Assembly (NCBI GenBank): GCA_017616555.1
Contig: JAFZXZ010000032.1
Coordinates: forward strand, 365,862 to 429,861
Length of the DNA stretch: 64,000 nt
Reading direction: 5' to 3'
Source of the DNA: a bacterium
GTDB taxonomy: Bacteria > Auribacterota > UBA3054
Shown: one piece after another, positions 56,404 through 64,000 of the stretch
Position numbering within the stretch: position 1 is the stretch's first letter
Layout of the letters: every line of letters starts with the position of its first letter
The notes under the pieces: generated by a model
Told to the model about the DNA's origin: nothing
Databases searched by the model: none
The model's input: the letters and a program-made list of their open reading frames with translations, nothing else
Made by a program: the position numbers and the translations under genes

Positions 56404-56848
56404 AAAATTAAAACTCCTAATCGTCTTAATGACGCTGATTCTCGGAGGCTGCATGCTCCCGAGAATGTTCGTGGCAGCCTTTATTCCTTTTCAGAGACTG
56501 ATGATCTGGAGCGCGGCGGCCGCGGCCCGTTACGGCGGTCCTCTAGTAATGCTTATGTTCGCCGCTTCGCCGGAAGCTGATCCCAAAATCGTTCCCAAAG
56601 GCATTGCGGAGCCGTTCCTCATGGATGAGCTGGCTACTCCCGAATTCCTGGCCCAAAGGGAAGACCTTGTGAAAGTTTACATTTTCAAGGGGGAGAATCT
56701 CAGCGAAGAACGCTACAGGGAGATACTGCTTGACGCGACCGTGAAAGGACAGACGCTTTACGCCATGCCTTTGGCCTCTGAGGATATGCCTCGCATAAAG
56801 GAAACGCTTTCGCTGCGCGGAGTGGAATTGGAGGAGGGCGAATTATGA
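56396..56848 (+). CDS. Hypothetical lipoprotein
   Basis: A 150-residue protein starting with GTG. The signal VSRKLKLLIVLMTLILGGC has lipobox LGGC (Cys about 19). The rest has no domain I recognise: a hydrophobic patch (IWSAAAAARYGGPLVMLMFAA) and a mixed C-terminal half with LAQREDLVKVYIFKGENLSEERYREILLDATVKG. It overlaps ruvX by 8 bases and the following gene by 4, so it is translationally coupled to both. A role with the SNase-fold neighbour is possible by position only. Confidence 0.7.
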   Translation: MSRKLKLLIVLMTLILGGCMLPRMFVAAFIPFQRLMIWSAAAAARYGGPLVMLMFAASPEADPKIVPKGIAEPFLMDELATPEFLAQREDLVKVYIFKGENLSEERYREILLDATVKGQTLYAMPLASEDMPRIKETLSLRGVELEEGEL

Positions 56849-57849
56849 AATTCTTATATTTTTTGGCGTTTCTGGCCCTACTGGGAATGTATCTGGCTTA
56901 CAGGTATCAGGAGTCGCATCCTAATCAAGGTCTCTTCAGCTACAATCTGAAGGATGAAACGGAAAGCAAGGTTACTCCGCCCTCGACTTACCGTGTGCTT
57001 GAGGCAAGTTCAGTTGACCGCTTCACCATGCTCCGCAACAACACCGAGACCCAGAATTTCCACCTTGTCGGCCTTGTCGGCATTCCTGATGACGGCAAAG
57101 ACATTTTTAATTGCGGAAAAAGTGAAACGGAGCTGAAAGCCCTGGGAAGGGAAGCGCTTGATTTCGCAAAAAATCTTGTGGTCGGCAGATCAGACCTTCA
57201 CGTCAGGGAAAGGGACAGGCAGCACAGAGACGGCCTGCTCTACGTGGAAGGCGACATCCTTCTGACGAACGGCGTTTCTTTCTCCGAGATGGTCATAAGA
57301 AACGGCTACGCATCGAACGACCCGGACGCTGTTACTGATTACGATGGTTTCGAAAGGGAAGCCAGAAAAAAAGAGAAAGGCTTATGGTCAAATAAAATTC
57401 CCATAAAGGAGAGATTCCGGATATCTTCGAACATAAGGGAAAGGGGGCTGACAAGAGATTCGTACGCTCAAAAGGCCTCGATGACGAGCGATATTCTGGA
57501 AAAGGTCGCCAGTGAGGAGAGATGCGTTTCCGTAAAACTGGATATTTCCATAGAACCTCCCATGACCAGAAATTATAATTTGATGGTTATGTGCGACTTT
57601 GGCATGGACGAAGTGATGGGATCGGACGAAGAAGGGGAAAAGCGGGTTCACAAAGACACGGAGCACACAAAGGAGACGTTTACCATTACAACATTGACAA
57701 CAAACATAAGCTTCAGATCCTCCTCTTACGAAATGAGCAAGATCTCGAGGGGCGGACGCACTTTCAGACAAGGTATCTTCTGCTCTTCCTGCTCTTTAAG
57801 AGTCTTTCTCGATGGCGATGAAATATACTTCAATGAGCAATCTTTTTAA
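56845..57849 (+). CDS. Membrane-anchored degenerate SNase-fold protein
   Basis: A 334-residue protein with an N-terminal hydrophobic anchor (MKFLYFLAFLALLGMYLAY). The central region (about 60-185) has the fold pattern of staphylococcal-nuclease domains: FHLVGLVGIPDDGKD, GREALDFAKNLVVG, DGLLYVEGDILLTNGVSFSEMVIRNGYA, then FEREARKKEKGLWSNK. The catalytic Arg/Asp/Glu set of thermonuclease is not evident, so it may be a non-enzymatic OB-fold. The C-terminal 130 residues are unknown. It overlaps the lipoprotein gene by 4 bases and precedes the GspK-like promoter. Confidence 0.72.
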   Translation: MKFLYFLAFLALLGMYLAYRYQESHPNQGLFSYNLKDETESKVTPPSTYRVLEASSVDRFTMLRNNTETQNFHLVGLVGIPDDGKDIFNCGKSETELKALGREALDFAKNLVVGRSDLHVRERDRQHRDGLLYVEGDILLTNGVSFSEMVIRNGYASNDPDAVTDYDGFEREARKKEKGLWSNKIPIKERFRISSNIRERGLTRDSYAQKASMTSDILEKVASEERCVSVKLDISIEPPMTRNYNLMVMCDFGMDEVMGSDEEGEKRVHKDTEHTKETFTITTLTTNISFRSSSYEMSKISRGGRTFRQGIFCSSCSLRVFLDGDEIYFNEQSF

Positions 57850-57909
57850 CTGTTTCAAAAAGGTAAAAAACCTATATTCTTTCCACTATTTTTTTTGAAT
57901 CTTTCAGTA

Positions 57910-57918
57910 TGTTAAAAT
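57910..57918 (+). promoter_or_regulatory. Extended -10 promoter, probably leaderless
   Basis: TGTTAAAAT at 57910-57918, with a T-rich stretch at the -35 distance. Exactly 7 bases separate it from the ATG at 57926, and there is no Shine-Dalgarno. The spacing equals that at 14725-14738. Confidence 0.62.
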
Positions 57919-57925
57919 AATAGCG

Positions 57926-60900
57926 ATGAATGGGACGAATATTAAACTAAAGAGACCTGCCGGCGTGGCGCTCCTGGCGGTCCTTACGATACTGACGGTC
58001 CTTTCCCTTTTGGCCGGCAGTTTCGCGGTGTCAATTTCGATTGACGAGAACGCCTCCCGCCAGACTCAGGCCGAGCTTGGTCTGCGCATGCTTTATCAGA
58101 GCGGCGCCGCCCACGTCAAATCAGCGCTTATGAGCGCCGCCATGACGGAGACGAAAAGCCCCGGCGAAATGCTGTCACAGACGAAAGCCCTCCAGCCGGC
58201 CACCAAGGACGGCTTCGGCCCCTGGGTTTACGTCAAGAACGAGAACGGCGACGCTATCGGCCGTTATCGCGTGAAAGTGGAGGACGAGGCCGCCAAGCTC
58301 AACATCAACAAAGCCTTCCTGACGGAGAAGTCCCAAGGTTCCGGCTGGGACACCGGCGAAATATCCATTCCCGACGCCCTGGGCGTGACGCCCGCCACAG
58401 CCAAGGACCTCCTGAAATACAAGTACGGCTTGAACGGCGTGCCGGGCGACAGGGGAGACGACGACCAGAACAACGCCCTTCTGATGACGGACGGCCTTGA
58501 CAACAACGCAAACGGCATCGTCGATGAATACGACGAGGGCGTCAATGATCCCGGCGAGTATCTCCCGAGCAGACCTAGGGGCGACGACCGCGCGTTCTCG
58601 ACTCTTCGTGAAGTCATGCCCTTCCTTCTGACCTCCGACAATTTCAAAAAGCTTTCCGAGGCGAGCCAGGAACGCGCCGTCAGGGAACTCTACAAGAGAG
58701 CTACGCTTTATTCGACAGACATTCCGGGCAGTTCGACGCTTCCCAACGACCAGCCTTCCGAAATAAACAGTATCACCGGCGCCGAACTCAGGAAGCGCCT
58801 CAATTCTATGCCGAATCCCGTCGAGGGACAGTCGAGAGCGAGAAACCAGCTGGCGGCAAACATGATCGACTACCGCGACGAGAACCACGTCATGACTACG
58901 CTTGGCAGCGACATCTACGGCGCGGAGGCCATCTGCTTCAACGAAGTTTTGGCCAATGAAGACTCCATCACCTTCTGGGTAAGAGACTCCTCGGCTACCG
59001 ACGGTCTTGTCAGAGACTGGGTAAAATCTACCTACTGGCACGATCAGTACGATTCCAAGGACAACACGCGTCTTCTGCACTGCCCCTTGTGGTACTACTG
59101 CTGCATAACCGACAAGGTCATCAACAACAAGCTTTTCTGGCACCATTCCATCAGGATGAACAACACCTGGAGAGTCATCAATTCCGGCAACTCATCCAAG
59201 GGACACATAAACATCAGCAACGGATCCTTCGGTTTGCCTGACGGACCGGGCGAAGCCCAATCCTCAGCAAACCCGCGCTTTCTAAACTGCGACGGCGACG
59301 CCTGGGGCGGCGGCAGTCCGAGCCAAAGCTACCGCGACACCTATGTCAAGCTTATAACCATGATGAGCAAGCGCGGCAAAACGGAAAGCGGTGCTGTAAG
59401 GTTCGAAGACAACATGTTCAAAAACATGTATGTCGTCATCTGGGCTTGGCGCGGCAACAAGCAGCTAGGCCAGTTCAAGGTCACCTCCTCTTCCCATAAC
59501 GGCAATATAAAGTTCAACACTTCGGAGGTTGATTCAGGCAGATCTTTGAACTCCATTTGCACAGCGGAAGGCATTACCAACGGCCAGTCCCTGGCTGTCA
59601 GCTTCCTGGCTTGGTCGCAGGGCATTTCCGCCATCCTTCCGAGAGTCAACTGGTACCACTGCGTTAGACGACCGGACGGCGCCGGACGCTATTACAAGGT
59701 CGTAATCACGAACGACCCGGTTGACTCCTTCAAAGGCTACAACTGCCGCACGCTGGGCATCTCGGGCAGCCCCAGCAGCGATCACACGATCCTTGAGGAT
59801 GACAAAGCCTGGGAATACAAGGATGGCAAACCTCAGAAAGTTGACTCCACCGGCTGGATGGATGTTATCGTCAAATCTTGCGAAAAAGTCAGCCACAACT
59901 CCAAGCAGTATCAATCCCTTGGATACATCCGCCTGATCGCTCCGGAAGTCGTAGAGATGTACAACGCTTCTGAAACGGCGGTCTCCCTTGCCAACTGGAA
60001 AGTGGTTTGCAACACTGGTACTATGGCGACCGAGATCGGCAACATCAGAAGGACGACCTACTATGACAACAAGGCCGGCGGACGAATCGTTGACGACAAC
60101 CCCGCGGTGATGCCGAGAAACCACTTCTATCTTGTCAACGACGCCGAGCTCTTCGACATGCGCTACGGCAACGGCGATATGCTCTGGGGTTCCGCCGCTA
60201 CTGAAAGGATCCCGGTCTTCGAGATGGACTCTAAACACTGGGGCATTTCCTTCAAACTTAAGAAAGTCAAAGCTGAAACGACCGACTTCTACTACTACAT
60301 CGACACAGGTCAGACTGTTCTTGACGACAAGCTTTTCCAGGGCGAATCCATCCGCCTTATTTACAGAGGCGAGGAGAACAACCCGAGATCCTGGCACGGC
60401 CGCATCTTCCCCCTGCTCTGGTGGGAGCAGGAGAAAGGCAAGCGCATAAGAGTCTGGAACGAATACGCCCGCTACAACGTCAACATTCCGCCTGTCAAGA
60501 ACTGCGAAGTTATGTTCCTCGGCCTCCCGGCCCGCGGCGGTATCGTTTCTCTGACTTTGAAGAACGAATACAACCAAGTTACCGCCCGTACCGTTGAGTA
60601 CGGCTCCGTGGACATCAAAGAAAAGGGCTACAGCACCGAGAAAGAGGATCCGACCCACTACAAGTGGGTGAAGCGCGCAACTCCGACTATCGGCGGCACG
60701 GAAGATCTTGCTCTCAACACCGTTATGCGAGCCAAGAAGAACAGGCCCACCTGGATCAAGAACGGACCTTTCGGCAGCGTTGCAGAAATGGGTATGGTAA
60801 GGACCGCCAGAGACTTTGAGAACCTAGGCAGCTCCGGCGGCGAAGCGAGCGGCAAGGCGAAAGTCGCTTCTCTTGCTGATTACTTCTGCACCGGATCACT

Positions 60901-62017
60901 GCGTTTGAACGCCGTGGACGGCAACGTTGAAGTCAAAGGCTGGGAAGCCAGCAAATTTGAAGTCGATAGATACGACGCTTCCTCGGTTTCGGCCAAAGAT
61001 GCCAAATGGGAAGTTGACCAATGGAAAGGCCACACGCTCCGTTACCTCACCGGTCCGCTGCGCGGCGAGACTTTTGCGGTTCACGGCAACACGCCCACCA
61101 GTTTGAAGCTTGTCGCCGACGACAACAAGAACAGCCCCAGATCCGTTCCTCAGCGTCTCCTCAACAAGCCCAACAAAGGCGATGAATTCACGATCGGTCC
61201 AGGGTACCTGACGCCTGTCTGCTACACCAGGAAAGCCAATCAGGAAGGCGAATGGGTCTGGCATGACGCCATCCCGCTTAAGGGAACGTACAACCTCTAC
61301 GTGTACGGCCTGAACGACGCTATTTCCACGACCGAGTTCCTGGAAGAAAATTACAACGCCAGTCTTGACGTTGACCTCTGGAACTACACCACGGGCGAAT
61401 GGAACAACCTCTGCAAACGTAAAAAATACAACAAGGAAGACAGCTTCCTGGCCGGCAAGATCACGCCCGATCACATCTCCGCCAACGGCGACATAAAGAT
61501 GCGCCTGACGTCCCACGACGTTATCGACACCACCAAAGCTTATGCGGAGGCGGCCGCCAGAGGCGAGATCAACCAGCCTTACCGTTCCGGTTACGCCTGG
61601 TTCAACTATCTGATGGTCAGCCCGATCCCGGTCGTCGGCAGAGTGAACTTCAATACGGCTTCCAAGGAGCTTCTCGGCGCGCTGCCCGGCATCACGCCAA
61701 CACTGGCTGCCAACATTGCCGACGGCATTGACGAGAACGGCAAACCGACTTTGAAGCCTTACAAGCATCCCAGCGACATCCTGAACGTCAAAGGCATGAA
61801 GCTTGGCAACTACAGGCGCTTCGCCAACCTCGTCTGCATCGACTCTTACGTTTACACCGCCAAGATCGAAGCCGAGCTCTTCGACGACGTTGACCACGAC
61901 GGCGTCTATACTCCCGAGGTGGACCACCAGAGCGCCAACGGCCTCAGGCACTACATTCTTAAGAGTAACCCGGGTTCTGACATCGAACACTGCGTGGAAG
62001 AATTGGAGGAATTCTAA
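57926..62017 (+). CDS. Giant GspK-like type II secretion minor pseudopilin with lamin-tail-like insertion
   Basis: A 1363-residue protein, about four times normal GspK length. The N-terminus is a prepilin-type signal, RPAG-VALLAVLTILTVLSLLAG, lacking Glu5 as GspK does. A SISIDENASRQTQAELGLRMLYQSGAAH helix follows. DNNANGIVDEYDEG (about 190-204) is a calcium-loop-like motif. The C-terminal (about 1235-1310) helix-hairpin-helix region VGRVNFNTASKELLGALPGITPTLAANIAD is the GspK signature. A region at about 669-790 (APEVVEMYNASETAVSLANWKVV) resembles a lamin-tail domain. The large remainder is beta-rich and unknown. No other T2S genes are in the window; thioredoxin overlaps its 3' end by one base. 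Confidence 0.85.
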   Translation: MNGTNIKLKRPAGVALLAVLTILTVLSLLAGSFAVSISIDENASRQTQAELGLRMLYQSGAAHVKSALMSAAMTETKSPGEMLSQTKALQPATKDGFGPWVYVKNENGDAIGRYRVKVEDEAAKLNINKAFLTEKSQGSGWDTGEISIPDALGVTPATAKDLLKYKYGLNGVPGDRGDDDQNNALLMTDGLDNNANGIVDEYDEGVNDPGEYLPSRPRGDDRAFSTLREVMPFLLTSDNFKKLSEASQERAVRELYKRATLYSTDIPGSSTLPNDQPSEINSITGAELRKRLNSMPNPVEGQSRARNQLAANMIDYRDENHVMTTLGSDIYGAEAICFNEVLANEDSITFWVRDSSATDGLVRDWVKSTYWHDQYDSKDNTRLLHCPLWYYCCITDKVINNKLFWHHSIRMNNTWRVINSGNSSKGHINISNGSFGLPDGPGEAQSSANPRFLNCDGDAWGGGSPSQSYRDTYVKLITMMSKRGKTESGAVRFEDNMFKNMYVVIWAWRGNKQLGQFKVTSSSHNGNIKFNTSEVDSGRSLNSICTAEGITNGQSLAVSFLAWSQGISAILPRVNWYHCVRRPDGAGRYYKVVITNDPVDSFKGYNCRTLGISGSPSSDHTILEDDKAWEYKDGKPQKVDSTGWMDVIVKSCEKVSHNSKQYQSLGYIRLIAPEVVEMYNASETAVSLANWKVVCNTGTMATEIGNIRRTTYYDNKAGGRIVDDNPAVMPRNHFYLVNDAELFDMRYGNGDMLWGSAATERIPVFEMDSKHWGISFKLKKVKAETTDFYYYIDTGQTVLDDKLFQGESIRLIYRGEENNPRSWHGRIFPLLWWEQEKGKRIRVWNEYARYNVNIPPVKNCEVMFLGLPARGGIVSLTLKNEYNQVTARTVEYGSVDIKEKGYSTEKEDPTHYKWVKRATPTIGGTEDLALNTVMRAKKNRPTWIKNGPFGSVAEMGMVRTARDFENLGSSGGEASGKAKVASLADYFCTGSLRLNAVDGNVEVKGWEASKFEVDRYDASSVSAKDAKWEVDQWKGHTLRYLTGPLRGETFAVHGNTPTSLKLVADDNKNSPRSVPQRLLNKPNKGDEFTIGPGYLTPVCYTRKANQEGEWVWHDAIPLKGTYNLYVYGLNDAISTTEFLEENYNASLDVDLWNYTTGEWNNLCKRKKYNKEDSFLAGKITPDHISANGDIKMRLTSHDVIDTTKAYAEAAARGEINQPYRSGYAWFNYLMVSPIPVVGRVNFNTASKELLGALPGITPTLAANIADGIDENGKPTLKPYKHPSDILNVKGMKLGNYRRFANLVCIDSYVYTAKIEAELFDDVDHDGVYTPEVDHQSANGLRHYILKSNPGSDIEHCVEELEEF

Positions 62018-62337
62018 TGAGCGGATTACCCCTTACCAACGACAACTTTGAAGCGGAAGCCCTGAACTACGAGGGCGCTGTCATAATCGATTTCTGGGCC
62101 ACCTGGTGCGGCCCTTGCAAGGCTTTCATGCCCATCGTGGAAGCCTTCGCCAAGGAACATCCCGAGATCAAATTCTGCACCGTCAACGTGGACGACGCGC
62201 CCGAGATCGCGGAACGCTATGAAATCATGAGCATACCGACTTTGGTATTCCTTAAAGGTGGGGAGCTGAAAGAGATCTCCGTCGGCTCCCTTCCTCCCAA
62301 AGTCCTGGCGGAAAAAGCTGAAAAAGCCTTCGCATGA
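62017..62337 (+). CDS. trxA: Thioredoxin
   Basis: A 106-residue thiol-disulfide oxidoreductase with the full active site WATWCGPCKAF (Cys about 31 and 34) and the cis-Pro motif SIPTLVFLKGG (about 73). There is no signal peptide, so it is cytoplasmic. Its start overlaps the GspK-like stop, and its end overlaps the WecA-like start (ATGA). It may belong to that operon by position only. Confidence 0.96.
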   Translation: MSGLPLTNDNFEAEALNYEGAVIIDFWATWCGPCKAFMPIVEAFAKEHPEIKFCTVNVDDAPEIAERYEIMSIPTLVFLKGGELKEISVGSLPPKVLAEKAEKAFA

Positions 62338-63491
62338 CAGAACTGATAAGAGATTTATGGCCGTCAATTCTGACGGCCTTTTTTGTAAGCGCCTTTGTCT
62401 CCCGGCTGCTCGCTTACCTTTATGTGAAAAAGGGCTGGTGCGCCCCCAGCCGCACCGGCGGCGCAATGCCTCTGACCGGCGGGATAGGGATAGTGTGCAG
62501 TCTGTTTTTGATGCAGCTTTTGCTGTTGATCAGTTTTTATTGGCGAGATCTTGGAAATCGGCCAGACGCCGTTAAGTTTTTTTTTCGTAATGAGTTTTTT
62601 AGTAAAATTTTTCCTTTTTTCATCGCGTACCTTTATTTTGTCCTGGGTCTTTTGGATGATATTTATCATTTCAGACCAAAGCCAAAACTCCTTGGCTTTG
62701 CAATAGTTCTTGCTATTTATGCGGTTTTTCAAACAATCCATGTTAACACGTGGAGCACCATATATACTTTTGACTATGTCCGTATCCTTATAATAATGAT
62801 CGGCACTTTCTTTTTCGCCAATTCCTACAATTTCTTAGACAATGCGAACGGGCATTGCGCCTGCTCCTTGCTTGGTTTGTTTTTGACCCTGCTTTTTTTG
62901 GAACCGGAAGGCTTAAGAGCAAAAGATTCATCTGAATTGGTTTCTACCATCGTGTATTTCGGTTGTTCTGTTTTGTCTGGAGCGCTTCTCGGTTTCCTTT
63001 TTTGGAACTTTCGCAAGAAAGCGAAACTTTATCTCGGCGACGCTGGCAGTCTTTTTTTGGGAGCCTGCGCTTTCTTGCTGGCAACGAGAAGCAATTACAT
63101 TTACAAATTCACCAACTGTAATTTTCCGTACCAGGCTTCGTTTCAGGAATTTTTACTTTGGGCAAATCTTCTTTTGATTCTTCTGGCCTATCCGATCTAT
63201 GACACCTGCGCGGTTATGCTTCTGAGAGTGCTGAGAGGGCAGAATCCGACGATAGGGGGGCAGGACCATTATTCGCATCGCTTGATGCGCGGGGGATTTC
63301 CTCTGTGGCTCGTTAATCTGATCGCTTTTACGGCGGCGGGCATCCTGCCGGTCGTATTATTTACGTTTTTAAAGCTCGCTCATGGAGCGGTCTATTTCGG
63401 CCCATTTGCGATTTGGGCGTTCTTGCTTTTCCTCGATGTTTTGGCGGCCGTTTTGCGAAAAAAGGCTGCTGATGAGCCTGAGCTGTCTTGA
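62334..63491 (+). CDS. WecA/MraY-type polyprenyl-phosphate aminosugar-1-phosphate transferase
   Basis: A 385-residue multi-pass enzyme joining a UDP-aminosugar to undecaprenyl phosphate. Catalytic motifs: LLGLLDDIYHF (Asp pair about 105), NSYNFLDNANGH (about 161, the NxxN..DN motif), YLGDAGSLFLGA (about 232) and GGQDHYSHRL (about 305, the HxxHR type of WecA). About ten hydrophobic helices are visible. The start overlaps trxA; the coding region for residues about 9-17 also forms a perfect intrinsic terminator. The segment from about 62570 to 63200 is notably AT-rich. Substrate sugar is uncertain; a surface glycan or peptidoglycan precursor is likely, more WecA-like than MraY-like. Confidence 0.88.
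   Translation: MTELIRDLWPSILTAFFVSAFVSRLLAYLYVKKGWCAPSRTGGAMPLTGGIGIVCSLFLMQLLLLISFYWRDLGNRPDAVKFFFRNEFFSKIFPFFIAYLYFVLGLLDDIYHFRPKPKLLGFAIVLAIYAVFQTIHVNTWSTIYTFDYVRILIIMIGTFFFANSYNFLDNANGHCACSLLGLFLTLLFLEPEGLRAKDSSELVSTIVYFGCSVLSGALLGFLFWNFRKKAKLYLGDAGSLFLGACAFLLATRSNYIYKFTNCNFPYQASFQEFLLWANLLLILLAYPIYDTCAVMLLRVLRGQNPTIGGQDHYSHRLMRGGFPLWLVNLIAFTAAGILPVVLFTFLKLAHGAVYFGPFAIWAFLLFLDVLAAVLRKKAADEPELS
62359..62384 (+). terminator. Intrinsic terminator embedded in the start of the WecA-like gene
   Basis: GGCCGTCA-ATTC-TGACGGCC (62359-62378), a perfect 8-base-pair stem with a 4-base loop, and T6 (62379-62384). It begins 25 bases into the WecA-like coding region and 21 bases after the trxA stop. 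Confidence 0.85.
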
Positions 63492-63514
63492 GCGAGGCTT
63501 TTTGGCCTCTCTCA

Positions 63515-63543
63515 TTGACTTTTTTGGGCTTATTTTATATCAT
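63515..63543 (+). promoter_or_regulatory. Sigma-70-type promoter before the sugar-isomerase-like gene
   Basis: TTGACT (63515-63520), 17-base spacer, TATCAT (63538-63543), each 5 of 6 to consensus. The predicted start near 63550 gives a leader of about 106 bases. Confidence 0.65.
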
Positions 63544-63560
63544 TTCTAATAAGTTTTATA

Positions 63561-63651
63561 CCGTGGAAAAATATCTCCGGCGGCGCGAGTCAGCACACGG
63601 GTCCCCATTAGGTTTTGGGGAAACGCGATCCAACCGGATAATCTAATGAGG
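63561..63651 (+). promoter_or_regulatory. Structured 5' leader, possible RNA switch
   Basis: CCGTG (63561-63565) can pair with CACGG (63596-63600). TCCCCA/TGGGGA (63602-63621) and ATCC/GGAT (63628-63639) form hairpins. CATTAG (63606-63611) can instead pair with CTAATG (63643-63648), next to the GAGG ribosome-binding site, which would compete with the second hairpin. No known riboswitch class is recognised. Confidence 0.4.
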
Positions 63652-63655
63652 AACA

Positions 63656-64000
63656 ATGAAACTAGGATTAACCACCGCAAGTTTCGACACGGCTATCCAA
63701 GGCGGCCGTACCAATTTGGTGAAGATCATTGAATCAGCCGCGAATCTGGGCTTCGAAGGCCTGGAAATCATCAACAAGAAAGAGGTTTGGCGCAAGGATA
63801 TCAGCGACGATATCAAAGTCAACCTGGTCAGAATGCGCGAGAAAAAGCAGCGTTACTTCGCCTACGGCGTGAGTTTCGACCTCGGTCTCGCCGACGATAC
63901 GCTCCGCTGGCGTATGATGAACAAAGTTAGGGAAGCCATCCTTCTGGCCGCCGTCACGAACGTCAATTACGTTACGCTTTACGGCTGTCTGACGGAAGAA
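63656..64000 (+). CDS. Sugar phosphate isomerase/epimerase-like TIM-barrel protein (3' end off the window)
   Basis: Only the first 115 residues are visible. The start MKLGLTTASFDTAIQ and the alternation LVKIIESAANLGFEGLEII...VREAILLAAVTNVNYVTLYG fit the xylose-isomerase-like/AP-endonuclease-2 TIM-barrel family, where early strands end in Glu- or Asp-bearing loops. GAGG lies 5 bases before the ATG. Enzyme specificity cannot be told from this part. The gene has its own promoter and long leader, so it is a separate unit from the WecA-like gene. Confidence 0.78.
   Translation, partial: MKLGLTTASFDTAIQGGRTNLVKIIESAANLGFEGLEIINKKEVWRKDISDDIKVNLVRMREKKQRYFAYGVSFDLGLADDTLRWRMMNKVREAILLAAVTNVNYVTLYGCLTEE

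Noticed and set aside
63550..63655. TPP riboswitch before the isomerase-like gene
   Set aside because: GGATAAT recalls part of the TPP motif, but the CUGAGA core and paired helices are missing.

Overview
The window reads as a chromosomal segment of a Gram-negative bacterium of the PVC superphylum. Kiritimatiellota or Lentisphaerota is my best guess; this is inference from gene content, not a marker phylogeny. The reasons are six proteins with C-terminal PEP-CTERM sorting signals (VPEP or IPEP, a hydrophobic stretch, a basic tail), a GspK-like pseudopilin carrying a large insertion, a SUMF1-fold (formylglycine-generating-enzyme-like) protein, an Mla-type lipid transport operon, LpxL-like acyltransferase and exopolysaccharide genes. 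Coding density is very high: almost every gene abuts or overlaps the next. No gene-free stretch exceeds 300 bases. I saw no tRNA, rRNA, insertion sequence or CRISPR array.

Layout. 1-9491 (+) is a tight operon of three tandem KP-43-type subtilases (the first cut by the window edge), a carboxypeptidase-regulatory-like repeat protein, a 60-residue charged protein, a SurA/PpiC-like lipoprotein and a GT2 glycosyltransferase. 9488-14619 (-) holds two overlapping genes for secreted proteins that share a domain with an HExGHSLxxPDTY zinc-protease-like motif: one copy in the first gene, two in the second. 14738-17904 (+) has an unknown secreted protein, ObgE and RluD. 18064-25621 is a chaperone block (dnaK-groES-groEL, terminator, grpE-dnaJ) followed by rsmE and ispG. 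25656-31592 is housekeeping (pyrE, argS, purC, ftsH, folP), running into the four-gene Mla-type transporter at 31582-35031. 35124-38319 encodes GcvH, GcvPA and GcvPB. 38326-45208 has holA, a polyprenyl-phosphate sugar transferase, an O-antigen-ligase-like protein, rsmI and an unusual RseC-M15 peptidase fusion. 45458-50060 is an accessory island: a duplicated beta-helix PEP-CTERM protein, a 38-residue membrane peptide, and a PEP-CTERM protein fused in frame to a second secreted SUMF1-fold protein, the latter flanked by two near-identical terminators. 50217-57849 contains leuB, asd, an MscS-like channel, an orphan Cas4/AddB-like nuclease, an acyltransferase, manC, ruvX, a lipoprotein and a degenerate SNase-fold protein. 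57926-63491 has the giant GspK-like protein, thioredoxin and a WecA/MraY-type transferase. A sugar-phosphate-isomerase-like gene runs off the right edge behind a structured leader.

Regulation visible in the sequence. A recurrent promoter has a TGnTATAAT or TGnTAAAAT extended -10 element. Two such promoters lie exactly 7 bases before an ATG, suggesting leaderless transcripts. Upstream of dnaK there is a consensus-perfect sigma-54 element as well as a sigma-70-like promoter, and no CIRCE operator. A strong intrinsic terminator sits inside the first codons of the WecA-like gene.

Much of the accessory content (proteases, PEP-CTERM proteins, glycan transferases, ligase, ManC) fits a coupled surface-protein and exopolysaccharide system, although no exosortase is present in the window. 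Gene functions come from motif recognition by eye; no database search was run.
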